A DNA stretch of 64,000 bases from Blastochloris tepida (GTDB lineage: Bacteria > Pseudomonadota > Alphaproteobacteria > Rhizobiales > Xanthobacteraceae): positions 3,336,001 to 3,400,000 of the forward strand of contig NZ_AP018907.1 in the NCBI RefSeq assembly GCF_003966715.1. The letters run 5' to 3'. This document shows positions 9,863-19,173 of the stretch, piece by piece. Numbering within the stretch: position 1 is the stretch's first letter; the number at the start of each line of letters is the position of its first letter. Made by a program: the position numbers and the translations under genes. The notes beneath the pieces were generated by a model, which saw only the letters and a program-made list of their open reading frames with translations, had not been told where the DNA came from and searched no databases.

Positions 9863-10165
9863 TCAGCGGATCGGATTGTGGACGGTGACGAGCTTGGTGC
9901 CGTCCGGGAACGTCGCCTCGACCTGCACGTCGTGGATCATCTCGGCAATGCCGGGCATCACCTGATCGCGCGTCAGCACCTGCGCGCCCTGCTCCATCAG
10001 GTCGCGCACCGGGCGGCCGTCGCGCGCGCCCTCCACGACGAAATCGGTGATCAGCGCCACCGCCTCGGGATGGTTGAGCTTGACGCCGCGTTCCAGCCGC
10101 CGCCGCGCCACCATCGCCGCCATGGCGATCAACAGCTTGTCCTTCTCGCGTGGTGTGAGGTTCAT
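9863..10165 (-). CDS. ureA: Urease subunit gamma
   Basis: The protein has exactly 100 residues from [20 protein letters not shown], the standard UreA length and start, with a GGAGGA Shine-Dalgarno just upstream. It ends in the conserved [15 protein letters not shown]. It is the smallest structural subunit of the urease heterotrimer. The frame extends 57 codons upstream but that part overlaps a palindromic repeat and lacks family similarity. Confidence 0.97.
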   Translation of the reverse strand: MNLTPREKDKLLIAMAAMVARRRLERGVKLNHPEAVALITDFVVEGARDGRPVRDLMEQGAQVLTRDQVMPGIAEMIHDVQVEATFPDGTKLVTVHNPIR

Positions 10166-10202
10166 CGCTTCCTCCTCCGTCTCGCGGCGGCTCCTGGTTG
10201 TC

Positions 10203-10248
10203 GCATTTTCTTTCGCAAAACCGGTATCCGCTATTGCGGAAAATGCTC
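10203..10248. repeat. GCATTTTC...GAAAATGC palindrome between ureD and ureA
   Basis: An imperfect 46-bp palindrome with a CGCAAAACCGGT centre fills the short ureD-ureA spacer. A close relative lies at 11840-11886. Elements of this type are frequent in Rhizobiales genomes, which supports the taxonomic guess. Confidence 0.7.
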
Positions 10249-10251
10249 CTA

Positions 10252-11103
10252 TCACATCATCCAGGCGCGCGGCATCGGCGCGCCGCGCAGGGCGTCGAGC
10301 GCCACCTGCATCGCCGCGCGCATGCGGCCGCCGCAACCGGCCAGCGCGCGCAGCACCAGCTTGCCCTCCCAGGCGCTGGCCGCGATCTCGACATCGCCGA
10401 GGCCCACGATCTCACGCCGCACGCGCTCCAGACAAGCTTCGGCCTCGGGCGCGACATGGAGCAGCGTGCCGATCACGTGCGCGCCCCCGGCTATGGCCGG
10501 CCGCGCCAGGGCGTCGGCGATCGCGCCGTCGAGCCGCACGGCCTCGGCGTGGACGAGGCGGCCGCCGCGGCGGATCGCCCACAGATCGTCGAGCATGCCG
10601 GCCTGCATGCGCTCGCCCGAGCCGTGCCGGCCGAGCACCAGGATGTCGAGCAGACTCAGAGTGGCGGTCTCCGCCATCTCGACCTCGATGCGGCGCGCCA
10701 GTCGCGCACCCGAGGACAGGATGGTCTCGCGCGGCAGCCAAGCCAGGGCGCTGCCGGGGGCAAGGCGGAGCGCGGTGGCGATGCGGGCGGGGACGTCGAG
10801 CGCCCGGTAGACGCGCTCGCCCGCGGCGCTGGTCGCTGTCACCCGGGCGCCGGGGCCGAGGTCGAAGTCGAGCCGCACCTCGTCGCCGCCGGCAATGCCG
10901 CCGCCGGTGTTGAGAATCACCGCCTCGCAGTCCGCGCCGGGGCCGGTATCGGGGAAGCGCACGCGCCAGCCGTCCGCCTCGTGGACGGTGGCGGCGAAGG
11001 TGCCGCGCGGGCCCGCACGGAACGCCGCCCGCACGCCGCCTTTGACGCGCAGCGTCTGCAGCGCCTGCGGCGAGGACTCAGATGGCGAGCTTGCGGCGGA
11101 CAT
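10252..11103 (-). CDS. ureD: Urease accessory protein UreD
   Basis: The protein has 283 residues from [13 protein letters not shown]; an ATG 21 bp upstream is possible, but the GGTGGAGGAGG purine run favours the inner start. UreD (UreH) is the scaffold that binds apo-urease and recruits UreF and UreG. Seen are [20 protein letters not shown] near residue 65, [12 protein letters not shown], and FDILVLGR-like [16 protein letters not shown] near residue 155. It overlaps the urtE end by 26 bp, which ties the transporter and urease genes into one transcription unit. Confidence 0.94.
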   Translation of the reverse strand: MSAASSPSESSPQALQTLRVKGGVRAAFRAGPRGTFAATVHEADGWRVRFPDTGPGADCEAVILNTGGGIAGGDEVRLDFDLGPGARVTATSAAGERVYRALDVPARIATALRLAPGSALAWLPRETILSSGARLARRIEVEMAETATLSLLDILVLGRHGSGERMQAGMLDDLWAIRRGGRLVHAEAVRLDGAIADALARPAIAGGAHVIGTLLHVAPEAEACLERVRREIVGLGDVEIAASAWEGKLVLRALAGCGGRMRAAMQVALDALRGAPMPRAWMM

Positions 11104-11773
11104 CCTCCTCCACCATCCCGGCACGGGTTCCCGACAGCACGACCTGACCTCGGTCGAGCACCGCGAAGCGGTCGGCGAGGTCGCGGGCGAACTCGAAATA
11201 CTGCTCCACCAGCACGATGGCCATATCGCCCTTCGAGCGCAGATAGAGGATGGCGCGGCCGATGTCCTTGATGATCGAGGGCTGGATGCCCTCGGTCGGC
11301 TCGTCGAGCACCAGCAGCTTCGGCCGCATCACCATGGCGCGGGCGATGGCGAGCTGCTGCTGCTGCCCGCCCGAGAGATCGCCGCCGCGTCGGCGCAGCA
11401 TGCCGTCGAGCACCGGGAAGAGGTCGAACACCTCGCCGGGAATCTCGCGCTCGCGGCGCGGCAGCACGGCAAATCCGGTCTCCAGATTCTCCTTCACGGT
11501 GAGCAGCGGAAAGATCTCACGGCCCTGGGGCACCAGAGCGATGCCGGCCTTGGCGCGCTGCTGGGCGGAGAGGCGCTGGATCTCCTCGCCGTTCCAGACG
11601 ATGCGGCCGCGCGAGATCGGATGCTGGCCGACGATGGCGCGCAGCAGGCTGGTCTTGCCGACGCCGTTGCGGCCCAGCACGCACGTCACCTGTCCCGGCT
11701 CGGCGATCAGCGAGACGTCGCGCAGCGCCTGGGCCGCGCCATAGTGCAGATCGATGTCCTCGACACTCAGCAT
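11078..11773 (-). CDS. urtE: Urea ABC transporter ATPase UrtE
   Basis: The protein has 231 residues from MLSVEDIDLHYG, the usual UrtE length; 8 upstream codons are in frame but unneeded. Walker A is GRNGVGKTS (about residue 35), the signature is LSGGQQQQLAIARA near 132 and Walker B is LLVLDEPTEGIQP near 153. The EGIQPSI motif is typical of UrtE within the LivF-like group. It energises urea import with UrtD at the inner membrane. Confidence 0.95.
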   Translation of the reverse strand: MLSVEDIDLHYGAAQALRDVSLIAEPGQVTCVLGRNGVGKTSLLRAIVGQHPISRGRIVWNGEEIQRLSAQQRAKAGIALVPQGREIFPLLTVKENLETGFAVLPRREREIPGEVFDLFPVLDGMLRRRGGDLSGGQQQQLAIARAMVMRPKLLVLDEPTEGIQPSIIKDIGRAILYLRSKGDMAIVLVEQYFEFARDLADRFAVLDRGQVVLSGTRAGMVEEDVRRKLAI

Positions 11774-11785
11774 GCGGCTCCCCGT

Positions 11786-11887
11786 CAGAGCATCCAATCT
11801 GACTGCGCCAGATCGGATGCTCTAAGTTTGTGATTTATCGCATTCTCTTTCGCAAAACCGGTTCCCACTTTTGCGGAGAATGCTCTA
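11786..11887. repeat. Composite palindromes between urtE and urtD
   Basis: Two palindromes stand side by side. One has arms agagcatcc and ggatgctct (about 11787-11823). The other is a GCATTCTC...GAGAATGC unit with a CGCAAAACCGGT centre (11840-11886) related to 10203-10248. The second one runs into the urtD stop codon (11885-11887). Confidence 0.75.
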
Positions 11888-12685
11888 GCGGCCGAGATAG
11901 ACTTCGATGACGCGCTCATCGGCCGAGACCACGTCGATCCGGCCTTCCGCCAGCACCGATCCCTCGTGCAGGCAGGTGACCTTGACGCCGAGCGCGCGCA
12001 CGAACGACATGTCGTGCTCGACCACGACGACCGAATGCCGGGTCGCGATCTCGCGCAGCAGCTCGGCGGTGTCCTCGGTCTCGGCGTCGGTCATGCCGGC
12101 CACCGGCTCGTCGACCAGCAGCAGCTTGGGATCCTGCGCCAGCAGCATGCCGATCTCCAGCCACTGCTTCTGGCCGTGGCTGAGGTCGCCGGCCGGCCGG
12201 GCGCGGTGCTCGATCAGGCGCACGCGGCTCAGCACCTCGTCGATGGCGTCGTCGGGGATGCGGTTGCGGGCGCCGAACAGCGCCGAGCGGGTGGTGCGCG
12301 GCCCCTTGAGCGCGAGGCGGATGTTGTCGGCCACGGTGTGGAACTCGAACACCGTGGGCTTCTGGAATTTTCGGCCGATGCCGAGATTGGCGATCTCAGC
12401 CTCATCGAGCATCGTCAGATCGTGGGTGCCGTCGAACAGCACCTCGCCCTCGTCGGGGCGGGTCTTGCCGGTGATCACATCCATCATCGTCGTCTTGCCG
12501 GCGCCGTTGGGGCCGATGATGGCGCGCATCTCGCCGGGCGCCAGCACCAGCGACAGCTCGTTGAGCGCGCGGAAGCCGTCGAACGACACGCTGACGCCGT
12601 CGAGATAGAGCACGCTGCCCTTGGCGCTGGCCTTCCTGGCCGCCGCCTCCTTCTGGGCGGCATCGTCAAGCAGGGCGTCGGTCAT
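11885..12685 (-). CDS. urtD: Urea ABC transporter ATPase UrtD
   Basis: The protein has 266 residues. A 25-residue Ala/Lys-rich leader precedes the LivG-like ATPase domain. Walker A is GPNGAGKTT near residue 58, the signature LSHGQKQWLEIGM near 170 and Walker B LLLVDEPVAGM near 190. The H-loop is VVEHDMSFVR. SHGQKQWLEI is characteristic of UrtD. The start overlaps the urtC stop by 4 bp. Confidence 0.95.
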   Translation of the reverse strand: MTDALLDDAAQKEAAARKASAKGSVLYLDGVSVSFDGFRALNELSLVLAPGEMRAIIGPNGAGKTTMMDVITGKTRPDEGEVLFDGTHDLTMLDEAEIANLGIGRKFQKPTVFEFHTVADNIRLALKGPRTTRSALFGARNRIPDDAIDEVLSRVRLIEHRARPAGDLSHGQKQWLEIGMLLAQDPKLLLVDEPVAGMTDAETEDTAELLREIATRHSVVVVEHDMSFVRALGVKVTCLHEGSVLAEGRIDVVSADERVIEVYLGR

Positions 12686-13860
12686 GTTGCGCTCTCCGCC
12701 TTGCCGGCCGCGGGCGCCTCGGGCGGCGGGCTCGGCTCACCGGCCTGTCCCCGCTTGGCCTCCCCGCGTTTCGCCAGCCAGCCCTGCAGCGTGCCGACGA
12801 TGCCCTTGGGCAGCGCCAGCGTGACCAGCACGAACAGGCCGCCGAGCATGAACAGCCAATAGGGCGCGAGCAGCCCCGAGGTGAAGGTGGTCTTCATCGC
12901 ATTGACGACCACGGCGCCGAGCGCCGCGCCGGTCAGCGTGCCGCGGCCGCCGACCGCCACCCAGATCACCGCCTCGATGGAATTGGCCGGCGCGAACTCG
13001 CCGGGATTGATGATGCCGACCTGCGGCACGTAGAGCGCACCGGCCACGCCCGCCATGCAGGCCGAGACCACGAACACCACGAGCTTGTAGCTCTCCACCC
13101 GGTAGCCGAGGAAGCGCGCCCGGCTCTCGGCATCGCGGATGGCGACCAGCACCTTGCCGAAGGTCGAGGTGACCAGCACGCGCGCCACCGCGTAGGTGAG
13201 CGCCAGCACGGCCACGCTGATCAGGAACAGCGCGATGCGCGTCGGCTGCGCCTGGACGTTGAAGCCGACGATGTCCTTGAAGTCGGTCAGGCCGTTGTTG
13301 CCGCCGAAGCCCATGTCATTGCGGAAGAAGGCGAGCATCAAGGCGTAGGTCATCGCCTGGGTGATGATCGACAGATAGACGCCGGTGACGCGGCTGCGGA
13401 AGGCGAACCAGCCGAACACGAAGGCGAGCAGCCCCGGCACCAGCGCCACCATCAGCATGGCGAACGGAAAGCTGTCGAAGCCGTGCCAGAACCACGGCAG
13501 CTCCTTCCAGTTGAGGAACACCATGAAGTCGGGCAGCACCGGATCGGCATAGACGCCGCGGGTGCCGATCTGGCGCATCAGGTACATGCCCATGGCGTAG
13601 CCGCCGAGCGCGAAGAACGCGCCGTGGCCGAGCGAGAGGATGCCGCAATAGCCCCACACCAGATCGAGCGCCACCGCGAGCGTCGCGTAGCACACATACT
13701 TGCCGAGCAGCGCCACGATGTGGATCGGCACATGCAGCGCCGAGCCCGGCGGCAGCAGCAGGTTGGACAGCGCCACGAACAGCGCCGCCACCCCCAGCAG
13801 GCCGAGGAAGATGAGGCTGCCGCGGTCGCCGAGCGCGGAGACGATCATGCGGGTGATCAT
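12682..13860 (-). CDS. urtC: Urea ABC transporter permease UrtC
   Basis: The protein has 392 residues from MITRMIVSALGDRGSL. It is a LivM-type permease with about ten hydrophobic segments. Family stretches include YCGILSLGHGAFFALGGYAMGMYLM near residue 75 and WVAVGGRGTLTGAALGA near residue 315. The C-terminal 35 residues are a hydrophilic Pro/Ala tail. It overlaps urtB by 4 bp and urtD by 4 bp, so the three genes are tightly coupled. It pairs with UrtB to form the channel. Confidence 0.95.
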   Translation of the reverse strand: MITRMIVSALGDRGSLIFLGLLGVAALFVALSNLLLPPGSALHVPIHIVALLGKYVCYATLAVALDLVWGYCGILSLGHGAFFALGGYAMGMYLMRQIGTRGVYADPVLPDFMVFLNWKELPWFWHGFDSFPFAMLMVALVPGLLAFVFGWFAFRSRVTGVYLSIITQAMTYALMLAFFRNDMGFGGNNGLTDFKDIVGFNVQAQPTRIALFLISVAVLALTYAVARVLVTSTFGKVLVAIRDAESRARFLGYRVESYKLVVFVVSACMAGVAGALYVPQVGIINPGEFAPANSIEAVIWVAVGGRGTLTGAALGAVVVNAMKTTFTSGLLAPYWLFMLGGLFVLVTLALPKGIVGTLQGWLAKRGEAKRGQAGEPSPPPEAPAAGKAESAT

Positions 13861-15623
13861 GATTCCACCGCCCGTCCCTTGAGCGCGAACAGGCCACGCG
13901 GCCGCTTCTGGATGAACAGGATCAGCAGCACCAGGATGAGGATCTTGGCCAGCACGGCGCCGGCCACCGGCTCCATCAGCTTGTTGGCGATGCCGAGCGC
14001 GAAGGCCGAGACGAAGGTGCCCCACAGATTGCCGACGCCGCCGAACACCACCACCATGAAGCTGTCGATGATGTAGCTCTGGCCGAGATTGGGCGACACA
14101 TTGTCGATCTGCGACAGCGCCACCCCGGCCACGCCGGCAATGCCTGAGCCCAGGCCGAAGGTCAGCGCATCGACGCGCGCGGTGGGAATGCCCATCGAGG
14201 CGGCCATGCGCCGGTTCTGGGTGACGGCACGCATGCGCAGGCCGAACGAGGTGGCCTTGAGCAGCAGCAGGAGCCCGGCGAACACGACCAGCGTGAACAC
14301 CACGATCCACAGCCGGCCATAGGTGATCTGCATCCCCCACAGGTCGAAGGCGCCGGACATGAAGCTGGGATTGCCGACCTCGCGATTGGTGGGGCCGAAG
14401 GCGGTGCGCACCGCCTGCTGCAGGATGAGGCTGACGCCCCAGGTGGCGAGCAGCGTCTCCAGCGGCCGGCCATAGAGGAAGCGGATGATGCCGCGCTCGA
14501 TGGCGATGCCGACGAGGCCCGAGACCAGGAAGGCTAAAGGCAGCGCGATCGCCAGCGAGAAGTCGAAGGCGCCGGGCGCGTAGGCTCGGAACAGCTCCTG
14601 CACCACGAAGGTGGTGTAGGCGCCGAGCATCACCATCTCGCCGTGCGCCATGTTGATCACGCCCATCACCCCGAAGGTGATGGCAAGGCCGATCGCCGCC
14701 AGCAGCAGCACCGAGCCGAGCGACAGGCCGTACCACACATTCTGCATGGCGGTCTGGATCTCGAGCCGCTTCTCGATCGCGACGATGGCGCGGCGCGCCT
14801 CCTGGGCGATGGAGAAGGGCGCGCCGGCGGTGGCGGCGCGCAGCGCGGCGATGGCGTCCTGGTCGGAGCGGGTGCGCAGGACGGAGATGGCGAGGAGCTT
14901 CTGGTCGGTGGAGGATTCGGGGCTCGCCAGCACCAGCGCCGCCTCGGTCTCGCGCAGAACCTTGGCGATGACCGGATCGTGCTCGCGCGACAGGGCGGCG
15001 CGCACTGCGGGCAGCGCCGTGACGTCGCGGGCGCGCAGCACCACCTCGGCGGCCTCGCGCCGCTTGGCGGGGTCGGCCACCTGCAGCCGCAGCGTGCCGA
15101 GCGAATTCTCGATCTGCCCGCGCAGCTTGTTGTTGGTGCGCACCAATTGCGCGCCCTTGGGCACGGCGGCGACCGGGTTGCCGATCAGCGCATCGAAGGC
15201 GCGGCCCTGAGCGTCGGTGAAGAACACGCCGCCGTCCGGCGTCACAGCGAGCCGGCGGTTGAGCAGCGCGTCCATCAGGCCCACCGCCTGCGGCGCGCCG
15301 GACTCGGCGATCTCGTCGATGGCCTTGGCGGTCTCGGAAAAATCGTTGGCGGCGAAGCGCGCCAGCGCCTCCTGCAGGGAGGCGGCCGCGGCCGGCAGCG
15401 CCAGCGCCGCGAACAGCGCCAGCACGGCGAGGACGCGCACCAGCGCCCGCCCGCCGCAATCCCGCAAGGCCGAGAGGCGGCCGGTCTGTCTGCCCGAAAT
15501 GAAGGTCACCGTGATGGTCCGGAACGATGTGCGAGGGACGTCGCCGCGGCGGCTTGGCGCCGCGGCCGGGCGGGAGGGGAGCGGCCCTGAGCCGGCAAAG
15601 CTTCCGGCCGCGCCCTTGTTCAT
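13857..15623 (-). CDS. urtB: Urea ABC transporter permease UrtB
   Basis: Up to 588 residues. A hydrophobic signal-like segment (VLAVLALFAALALPAAAAS, about 64-82) is followed by a periplasmic domain of some 220 residues and then a LivH-type membrane domain with GVMGVINMAHGEMVMLGAY near residue 320. The long periplasmic insert is typical of UrtB and separates it from LivH. The listed ATG gives 60 residues ahead of the signal segment, partly repeat-derived. A GTG about 180 bp inside, just before the signal segment, may be the real start. Confidence 0.9.
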   Translation of the reverse strand: MNKGAAGSFAGSGPLPSRPAAAPSRRGDVPRTSFRTITVTFISGRQTGRLSALRDCGGRALVRVLAVLALFAALALPAAAASLQEALARFAANDFSETAKAIDEIAESGAPQAVGLMDALLNRRLAVTPDGGVFFTDAQGRAFDALIGNPVAAVPKGAQLVRTNNKLRGQIENSLGTLRLQVADPAKRREAAEVVLRARDVTALPAVRAALSREHDPVIAKVLRETEAALVLASPESSTDQKLLAISVLRTRSDQDAIAALRAATAGAPFSIAQEARRAIVAIEKRLEIQTAMQNVWYGLSLGSVLLLAAIGLAITFGVMGVINMAHGEMVMLGAYTTFVVQELFRAYAPGAFDFSLAIALPLAFLVSGLVGIAIERGIIRFLYGRPLETLLATWGVSLILQQAVRTAFGPTNREVGNPSFMSGAFDLWGMQITYGRLWIVVFTLVVFAGLLLLLKATSFGLRMRAVTQNRRMAASMGIPTARVDALTFGLGSGIAGVAGVALSQIDNVSPNLGQSYIIDSFMVVVFGGVGNLWGTFVSAFALGIANKLMEPVAGAVLAKILILVLLILFIQKRPRGLFALKGRAVES

Positions 15624-15624
15624 G

Positions 15625-15745
15625 CGGTTTCCGGCCGATCAGGCCGGAGAACCGCATTCCGGTCGCCGAAAACCCCGCTTGCGAAAAAAGGGTTTTCGGC
15701 GAGACCGTTTCCGGTATCCCGAAGGGATCAGCCGGAAACCGTATC
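15625..15745. repeat. GGTTTCCGG hairpin mosaic between urtA and urtB
   Basis: A pair of motifs, gcggtttccggccgatc (about 15628) and its inverted partner gatcagccggaaaccg (ending near 15742), bounds a 120-bp unit. Inside lies a second hairpin built on gccgaaaaccc and gggttttcggc. This kind of unit may balance high urtA expression against the permease genes, which is an inference. Confidence 0.75.
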
Positions 15746-15754
15746 AGGTCAGAC

Positions 15755-17041
15755 TCAGCCGCCGCACTTGCCGGTCTTGGTGTTGAAGTTGCCGCACTTC
15801 TTCTCCACCCAGTCGGCCTCCAGGTCCTTGGAGCCTTCCAGGAAGTCCGACCACGCATCGCCCGGGACGAGGTCCTTGGTCTGCCACACCACGTCGAACT
15901 GGCCGTCGTCGCGGATCTCGCCGATCATCACCGGCTTGGTGATGTGGTGGTTGGGCAGCATCTTCGAGGTGCCGCCGGTGAGGTTGGGCACCTCGACGCC
16001 GATGATCGCGTCGATCACCTTGTCGGGATCGGTGGTGCCCGCCTTCTCGACCGCCTTGACCCACATGTTGAAGCCGATGACGTGCGCTTCCATCGGGTCG
16101 TTGGTCACGCGCTTCGGGTTCTTGGTGAAGTCATGCCACTTGGCGATGAACTCCTTGTTGTCGGGGGTGTCGACCGACTGGAAATAGTTCCAGGCGGCGA
16201 GGTGGCCGACGAGGTTCTTGGTGTCGACGCCGGCAAGCTCCTCCTCGCCGACCGAGAAGGCGACGACCGGAATGTCGGTGGCCTTCACGCCCTTGTTGGC
16301 GAGCTCCTTGTAGAACGGCACGTTGGCGTCGCCATTGATGGTCGAGACCACCGCCGTCTTCTTGCCGGCCGAGCCGAACTTGACGATGTCGGCGACGATC
16401 GTCTGCCAGTCGGAATGGCCGAACGGCGTGTAGTTGATCATGATGTCCTCCTTGGCCACGCCCTTGGCGAGCAGATAGGCCTCGAGGATCTTGTTGGTGG
16501 TGCGCGGATAGACATAGTCGGTGCCGGCGAGCACCCAGCGCTTCACGCCGCCGCCCTCCTCCGACATCAGATAGTCGACGGCGGGGATCGCCTGCTGATT
16601 CGGCGCGGCGCCGGTGTAGAACACGTTGCGCTCGCTCTCCTCGCCCTCATATTGGACGGGGTAGAACAGGATGCTGTTCAGCTCCTTGAACACCGGCAGC
16701 ACCGACTTGCGGCTCACCGAGGTCCAGCAGCCGAACACGGCGGCGACCTTGTTCTGGGCGATGAGCTCGCGGGCCTTCTCGGCGAACAGCGGCCAGTTCG
16801 AGGCGGGATCGACCACCACGGCCTCGATCTTCTTGCCGAGCAGGCCGCCCTTCTTGTTCTGCTCCTCGATCAGCATCAGCATGACGTCCTTCAGCGTCGT
16901 CTCGCTGATCGCCATGGTGCCGGACAGCGAATGCAGGATGCCGACCTTGATGGTGTCCTCGGCACGGGCCCCGCCGATCCCAAGGGACAGGGATGCGAGC
17001 AGTGAGACGGCCCCAAGCATGCTGCGCCTGGTGAATGACAT
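15755..17041 (-). CDS. urtA: Urea ABC transporter substrate-binding protein UrtA
   Basis: The protein has 428 residues from MSFTRRSMLGAV, with GGAGG seven bases before the ATG. The N terminus is a signal peptide of Tat-like type (TRRSMLG, then a hydrophobic stretch, cleavage near ARA-ED at 27). The mature part opens DTIKVGILHSLSGTMAISE, the hallmark of UrtA/AmiC-like binding proteins, and contains VFGCWTSVSRKSVLPV and YPVQYEGEE. It captures urea (or short amides) in the periplasm. It is the first gene of the urt-ure operon. Confidence 0.96.
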   Translation of the reverse strand: MSFTRRSMLGAVSLLASLSLGIGGARAEDTIKVGILHSLSGTMAISETTLKDVMLMLIEEQNKKGGLLGKKIEAVVVDPASNWPLFAEKARELIAQNKVAAVFGCWTSVSRKSVLPVFKELNSILFYPVQYEGEESERNVFYTGAAPNQQAIPAVDYLMSEEGGGVKRWVLAGTDYVYPRTTNKILEAYLLAKGVAKEDIMINYTPFGHSDWQTIVADIVKFGSAGKKTAVVSTINGDANVPFYKELANKGVKATDIPVVAFSVGEEELAGVDTKNLVGHLAAWNYFQSVDTPDNKEFIAKWHDFTKNPKRVTNDPMEAHVIGFNMWVKAVEKAGTTDPDKVIDAIIGVEVPNLTGGTSKMLPNHHITKPVMIGEIRDDGQFDVVWQTKDLVPGDAWSDFLEGSKDLEADWVEKKCGNFNTKTGKCGG

Positions 17042-17082
17042 GAAAGTGCCTCCGGCTATTGGTTGGCTGCGCCTTGCCATGG

Positions 17083-17097
17083 GCAACCGCCGTGCCA
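17083..17097 (-). promoter_or_regulatory. Sigma-54 (RpoN) promoter of the urtA operon
   Basis: On the minus strand the site reads TGGCACG-N4-TTGC, matching the RpoN consensus (GG at -24, GC at -12). It ends 41 bp before the urtA start, leaving a leader of about 30 bases with the GGAGG ribosome site. This implies NtrC-type nitrogen control. I could not identify a convincing NtrC enhancer pair in the remaining 300 bp up to phaC. Confidence 0.8.
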
Positions 17098-17352
17098 CAT
17101 GGCCGACCACATGGCCGAGCGCGCCTCGCGCTGCAGCAAGGCGCTGTTCATGCTGCGATGCCAACCGTTCGCCGCAGGTCCACGCACCGGCGACGCCGAC
17201 CGCCGCCTGCCCAATCTGACGACAGAACGGGCAGCGCGATCAAAATCTGGGCAGACGCCCGCCCACGCCATTGGCTGTCATCACGAAAACGTGCATGCGG
17301 TGCCGGCGGCCGCCCCCACGCGGCGCCGAGCCTGACGCAGCGGGCGGCAGCG

Positions 17353-17371
17353 TTGCCCGCCGAACGGGCAA
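17353..17371 (-). terminator. Hairpin downstream of phaC
   Basis: A 7-bp stem (ttgcccg / cgggcaa) with a 5-base loop lies 15 bp past the phaC stop. No T-run follows on the minus strand, so a factor-independent terminator is only possible. The rest of the 17042-17385 spacer holds the RpoN promoter and no other clear feature. Confidence 0.35.
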
Positions 17372-17385
17372 TCTACTCCCCCGCC

Positions 17386-19173
17386 TCACCCCCGCACGTA
17401 GGTACCCGGCGCCGGCGCGATCTCGGCGAGGCCGAGGTCGGGCCGGCCCATCGGCGGCGGCGCGGCCGGCGGGCCGGAGCGCCGCTTCAGCCATTCGAAC
17501 CAGGACGGCCACCACGAGCCGGTCTGCGGCGGCACCTGCCGCACCCACGCTTCGGGGTCGATGTAGCGGTCCTGCTCCTGGCGGGTGGCGATGCGGAAAT
17601 GGCGGTCGTGCCGGCCGGGCGGCGAGACCACGCCCTGATTGTGGCCGCCATTGGTGAGCGCGAAGGTCACCTCGCTGTCGGCCAGCAGGTTGAACTTGTA
17701 GACCGAGCGCCAGGGCGCCACGTGGTCCCACTCCGTGCCGAGCGCGAACACCGGGGCGCGGATGTCCTGCACCACCACCGGCCGTCCATCGACCAGGAAA
17801 TGGCCGCGGGCGAGGTCGTTGTTGAGGTACATCGAGCGCAGATATTCGGAATGCATGCGGTAGGGCATGCGGGTGGCGTCGGTCGCCCAGGCCATGATGT
17901 CGAAGGACGGCTCGGGATCGCCCATCCAGTACTGCTTGACGATCTTCGACCAGATCAGGTCGTTCGAGCGCAGCAGGTTGAACGTGCCCTGCATCTGCGG
18001 CGCGGCGAGCACGCCCTGGCGCCACATCATGTCCTCCAGCAGGCTGACCTGGCTTTCATTGACGAACAGCTTGAGCTCGCCCGCCTCCTCGAAATCGGTT
18101 TGGGCGGCGAGGAAGCTGACGCTGGCCAGCCGGTCGTCGCCGTCGCGCGCCATCGCCGCCGCCGTGATCGCCAACAGTGTGCCGCCGAGGCAGTAGCCGA
18201 CGCCGTGCGCGCGGCGGGCGCCGGTGATCGCCAGCGCCGCCTGCAGCGCCGGCAGCAGGCCGAGGCGGCGATAGTCGTCGAAGCCGACGTCGCGATCCTC
18301 CGGCGTCGGGTTCTTCCACGAGATCATGAACACGGTGAAGCCGGCCTCGAGCAGGTGGTTCACCAGCGAGTTGGCGGGCGACAGATCGAGAATGTAGTAC
18401 TTCATGATCCAGGCCGGGATCATCAGCACCGGCTCCGGACGCACGGTGCCGGTGCGCGGCCGATACTGGATCACCTCGCACAGCGGCGTCTTCAGCACCA
18501 CCGAGCCTTCCGCCGTCGCCACCGTCTCGCCGACGACGAAGGCATCGGTCGATCGCGGCCGCTGGCCGCTGGCCCGGCGCACCCAGTCCTCGGTGGCATT
18601 GAGCGCGCCCTCGATCAGACACCGGCCGCCGGTCGACATGATCCGTTCGAGAATCTCCGGGTTGGTGGCGGGGAAGTTCGACGGCGCCACGGTGTCGAGC
18701 ACCTGGCGCGCGACGAATTCGAGCAGCGCACGGTCGGCGGCGGCGATCCCGTGGCCGCCGGTGGTCGCCTCGCGCCACCAGCGCTCGATGCCGAGAAACG
18801 CCTCGGCATAGAAGGAGAATGGCGCAATCCGCCAGCTCTCATGGCGGAACCGGCGGTCCTGCGGCAGCGCGCGCGCGGCGGGCTCGGACGTGCCGTCCGC
18901 CATCGAGGTCTGCATCGCCAGCCCGGCGAAGCGCGTCCATTCCTGGACCATCAGCAGCGACAGCTCGGCCTGCCGCGCCGGCGAGGTCGCGAGGTGCGCC
19001 GCCCAATTGTAGAGGGCGGTCTGCAGCGGAATTGGCGAGAAGCCGCCGGTGAGCGCGGCGAGGCCGGCGTGGAAGTAGCGGTCCCAGTCCGACTCCGCCG
19101 GCAGGATGGAGGCCGCCCGCCCGCCCTCCGGCGCTGGCGGGGTGTGCCGATGATCCGATACCGCGGTCTGCAT
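17386..19173 (-). CDS. phaC: Poly(3-hydroxyalkanoate) synthase (class I)
   Basis: The protein has 595 residues from MQTAVSDHRHTPP, fitting class I PhaC. It polymerises (R)-3-hydroxyacyl-CoA into storage polyester at the granule surface. The catalytic Cys328 lies in the lipase-like box GVGYCLGGTL, Asp483 in GTEWDHVAPW and His511 in TNGGHNQGVV. The N-terminal domain includes the SNFPATNPE motif near 165. The gene stands alone; phaA, phaB and phasins are not in the window. The frame is open 71 codons upstream without family similarity. Confidence 0.95.
   Translation of the reverse strand: MQTAVSDHRHTPPAPEGGRAASILPAESDWDRYFHAGLAALTGGFSPIPLQTALYNWAAHLATSPARQAELSLLMVQEWTRFAGLAMQTSMADGTSEPAARALPQDRRFRHESWRIAPFSFYAEAFLGIERWWREATTGGHGIAAADRALLEFVARQVLDTVAPSNFPATNPEILERIMSTGGRCLIEGALNATEDWVRRASGQRPRSTDAFVVGETVATAEGSVVLKTPLCEVIQYRPRTGTVRPEPVLMIPAWIMKYYILDLSPANSLVNHLLEAGFTVFMISWKNPTPEDRDVGFDDYRRLGLLPALQAALAITGARRAHGVGYCLGGTLLAITAAAMARDGDDRLASVSFLAAQTDFEEAGELKLFVNESQVSLLEDMMWRQGVLAAPQMQGTFNLLRSNDLIWSKIVKQYWMGDPEPSFDIMAWATDATRMPYRMHSEYLRSMYLNNDLARGHFLVDGRPVVVQDIRAPVFALGTEWDHVAPWRSVYKFNLLADSEVTFALTNGGHNQGVVSPPGRHDRHFRIATRQEQDRYIDPEAWVRQVPPQTGSWWPSWFEWLKRRSGPPAAPPPMGRPDLGLAEIAPAPGTYVRG

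Noticed and set aside
12682..15858. Single minus-strand frame spanning the whole urtB-urtC region
   Set aside because: Its second half is urtC but its first half is out of frame with the real urtB. It is a chance read-through without stops, not a fusion gene.
17098..17385. NtrC enhancer sites upstream of the urtA promoter
   Set aside because: Only weak GTGC/GCAC fragments were seen (for example near 17290); none fits the palindrome with correct spacing.
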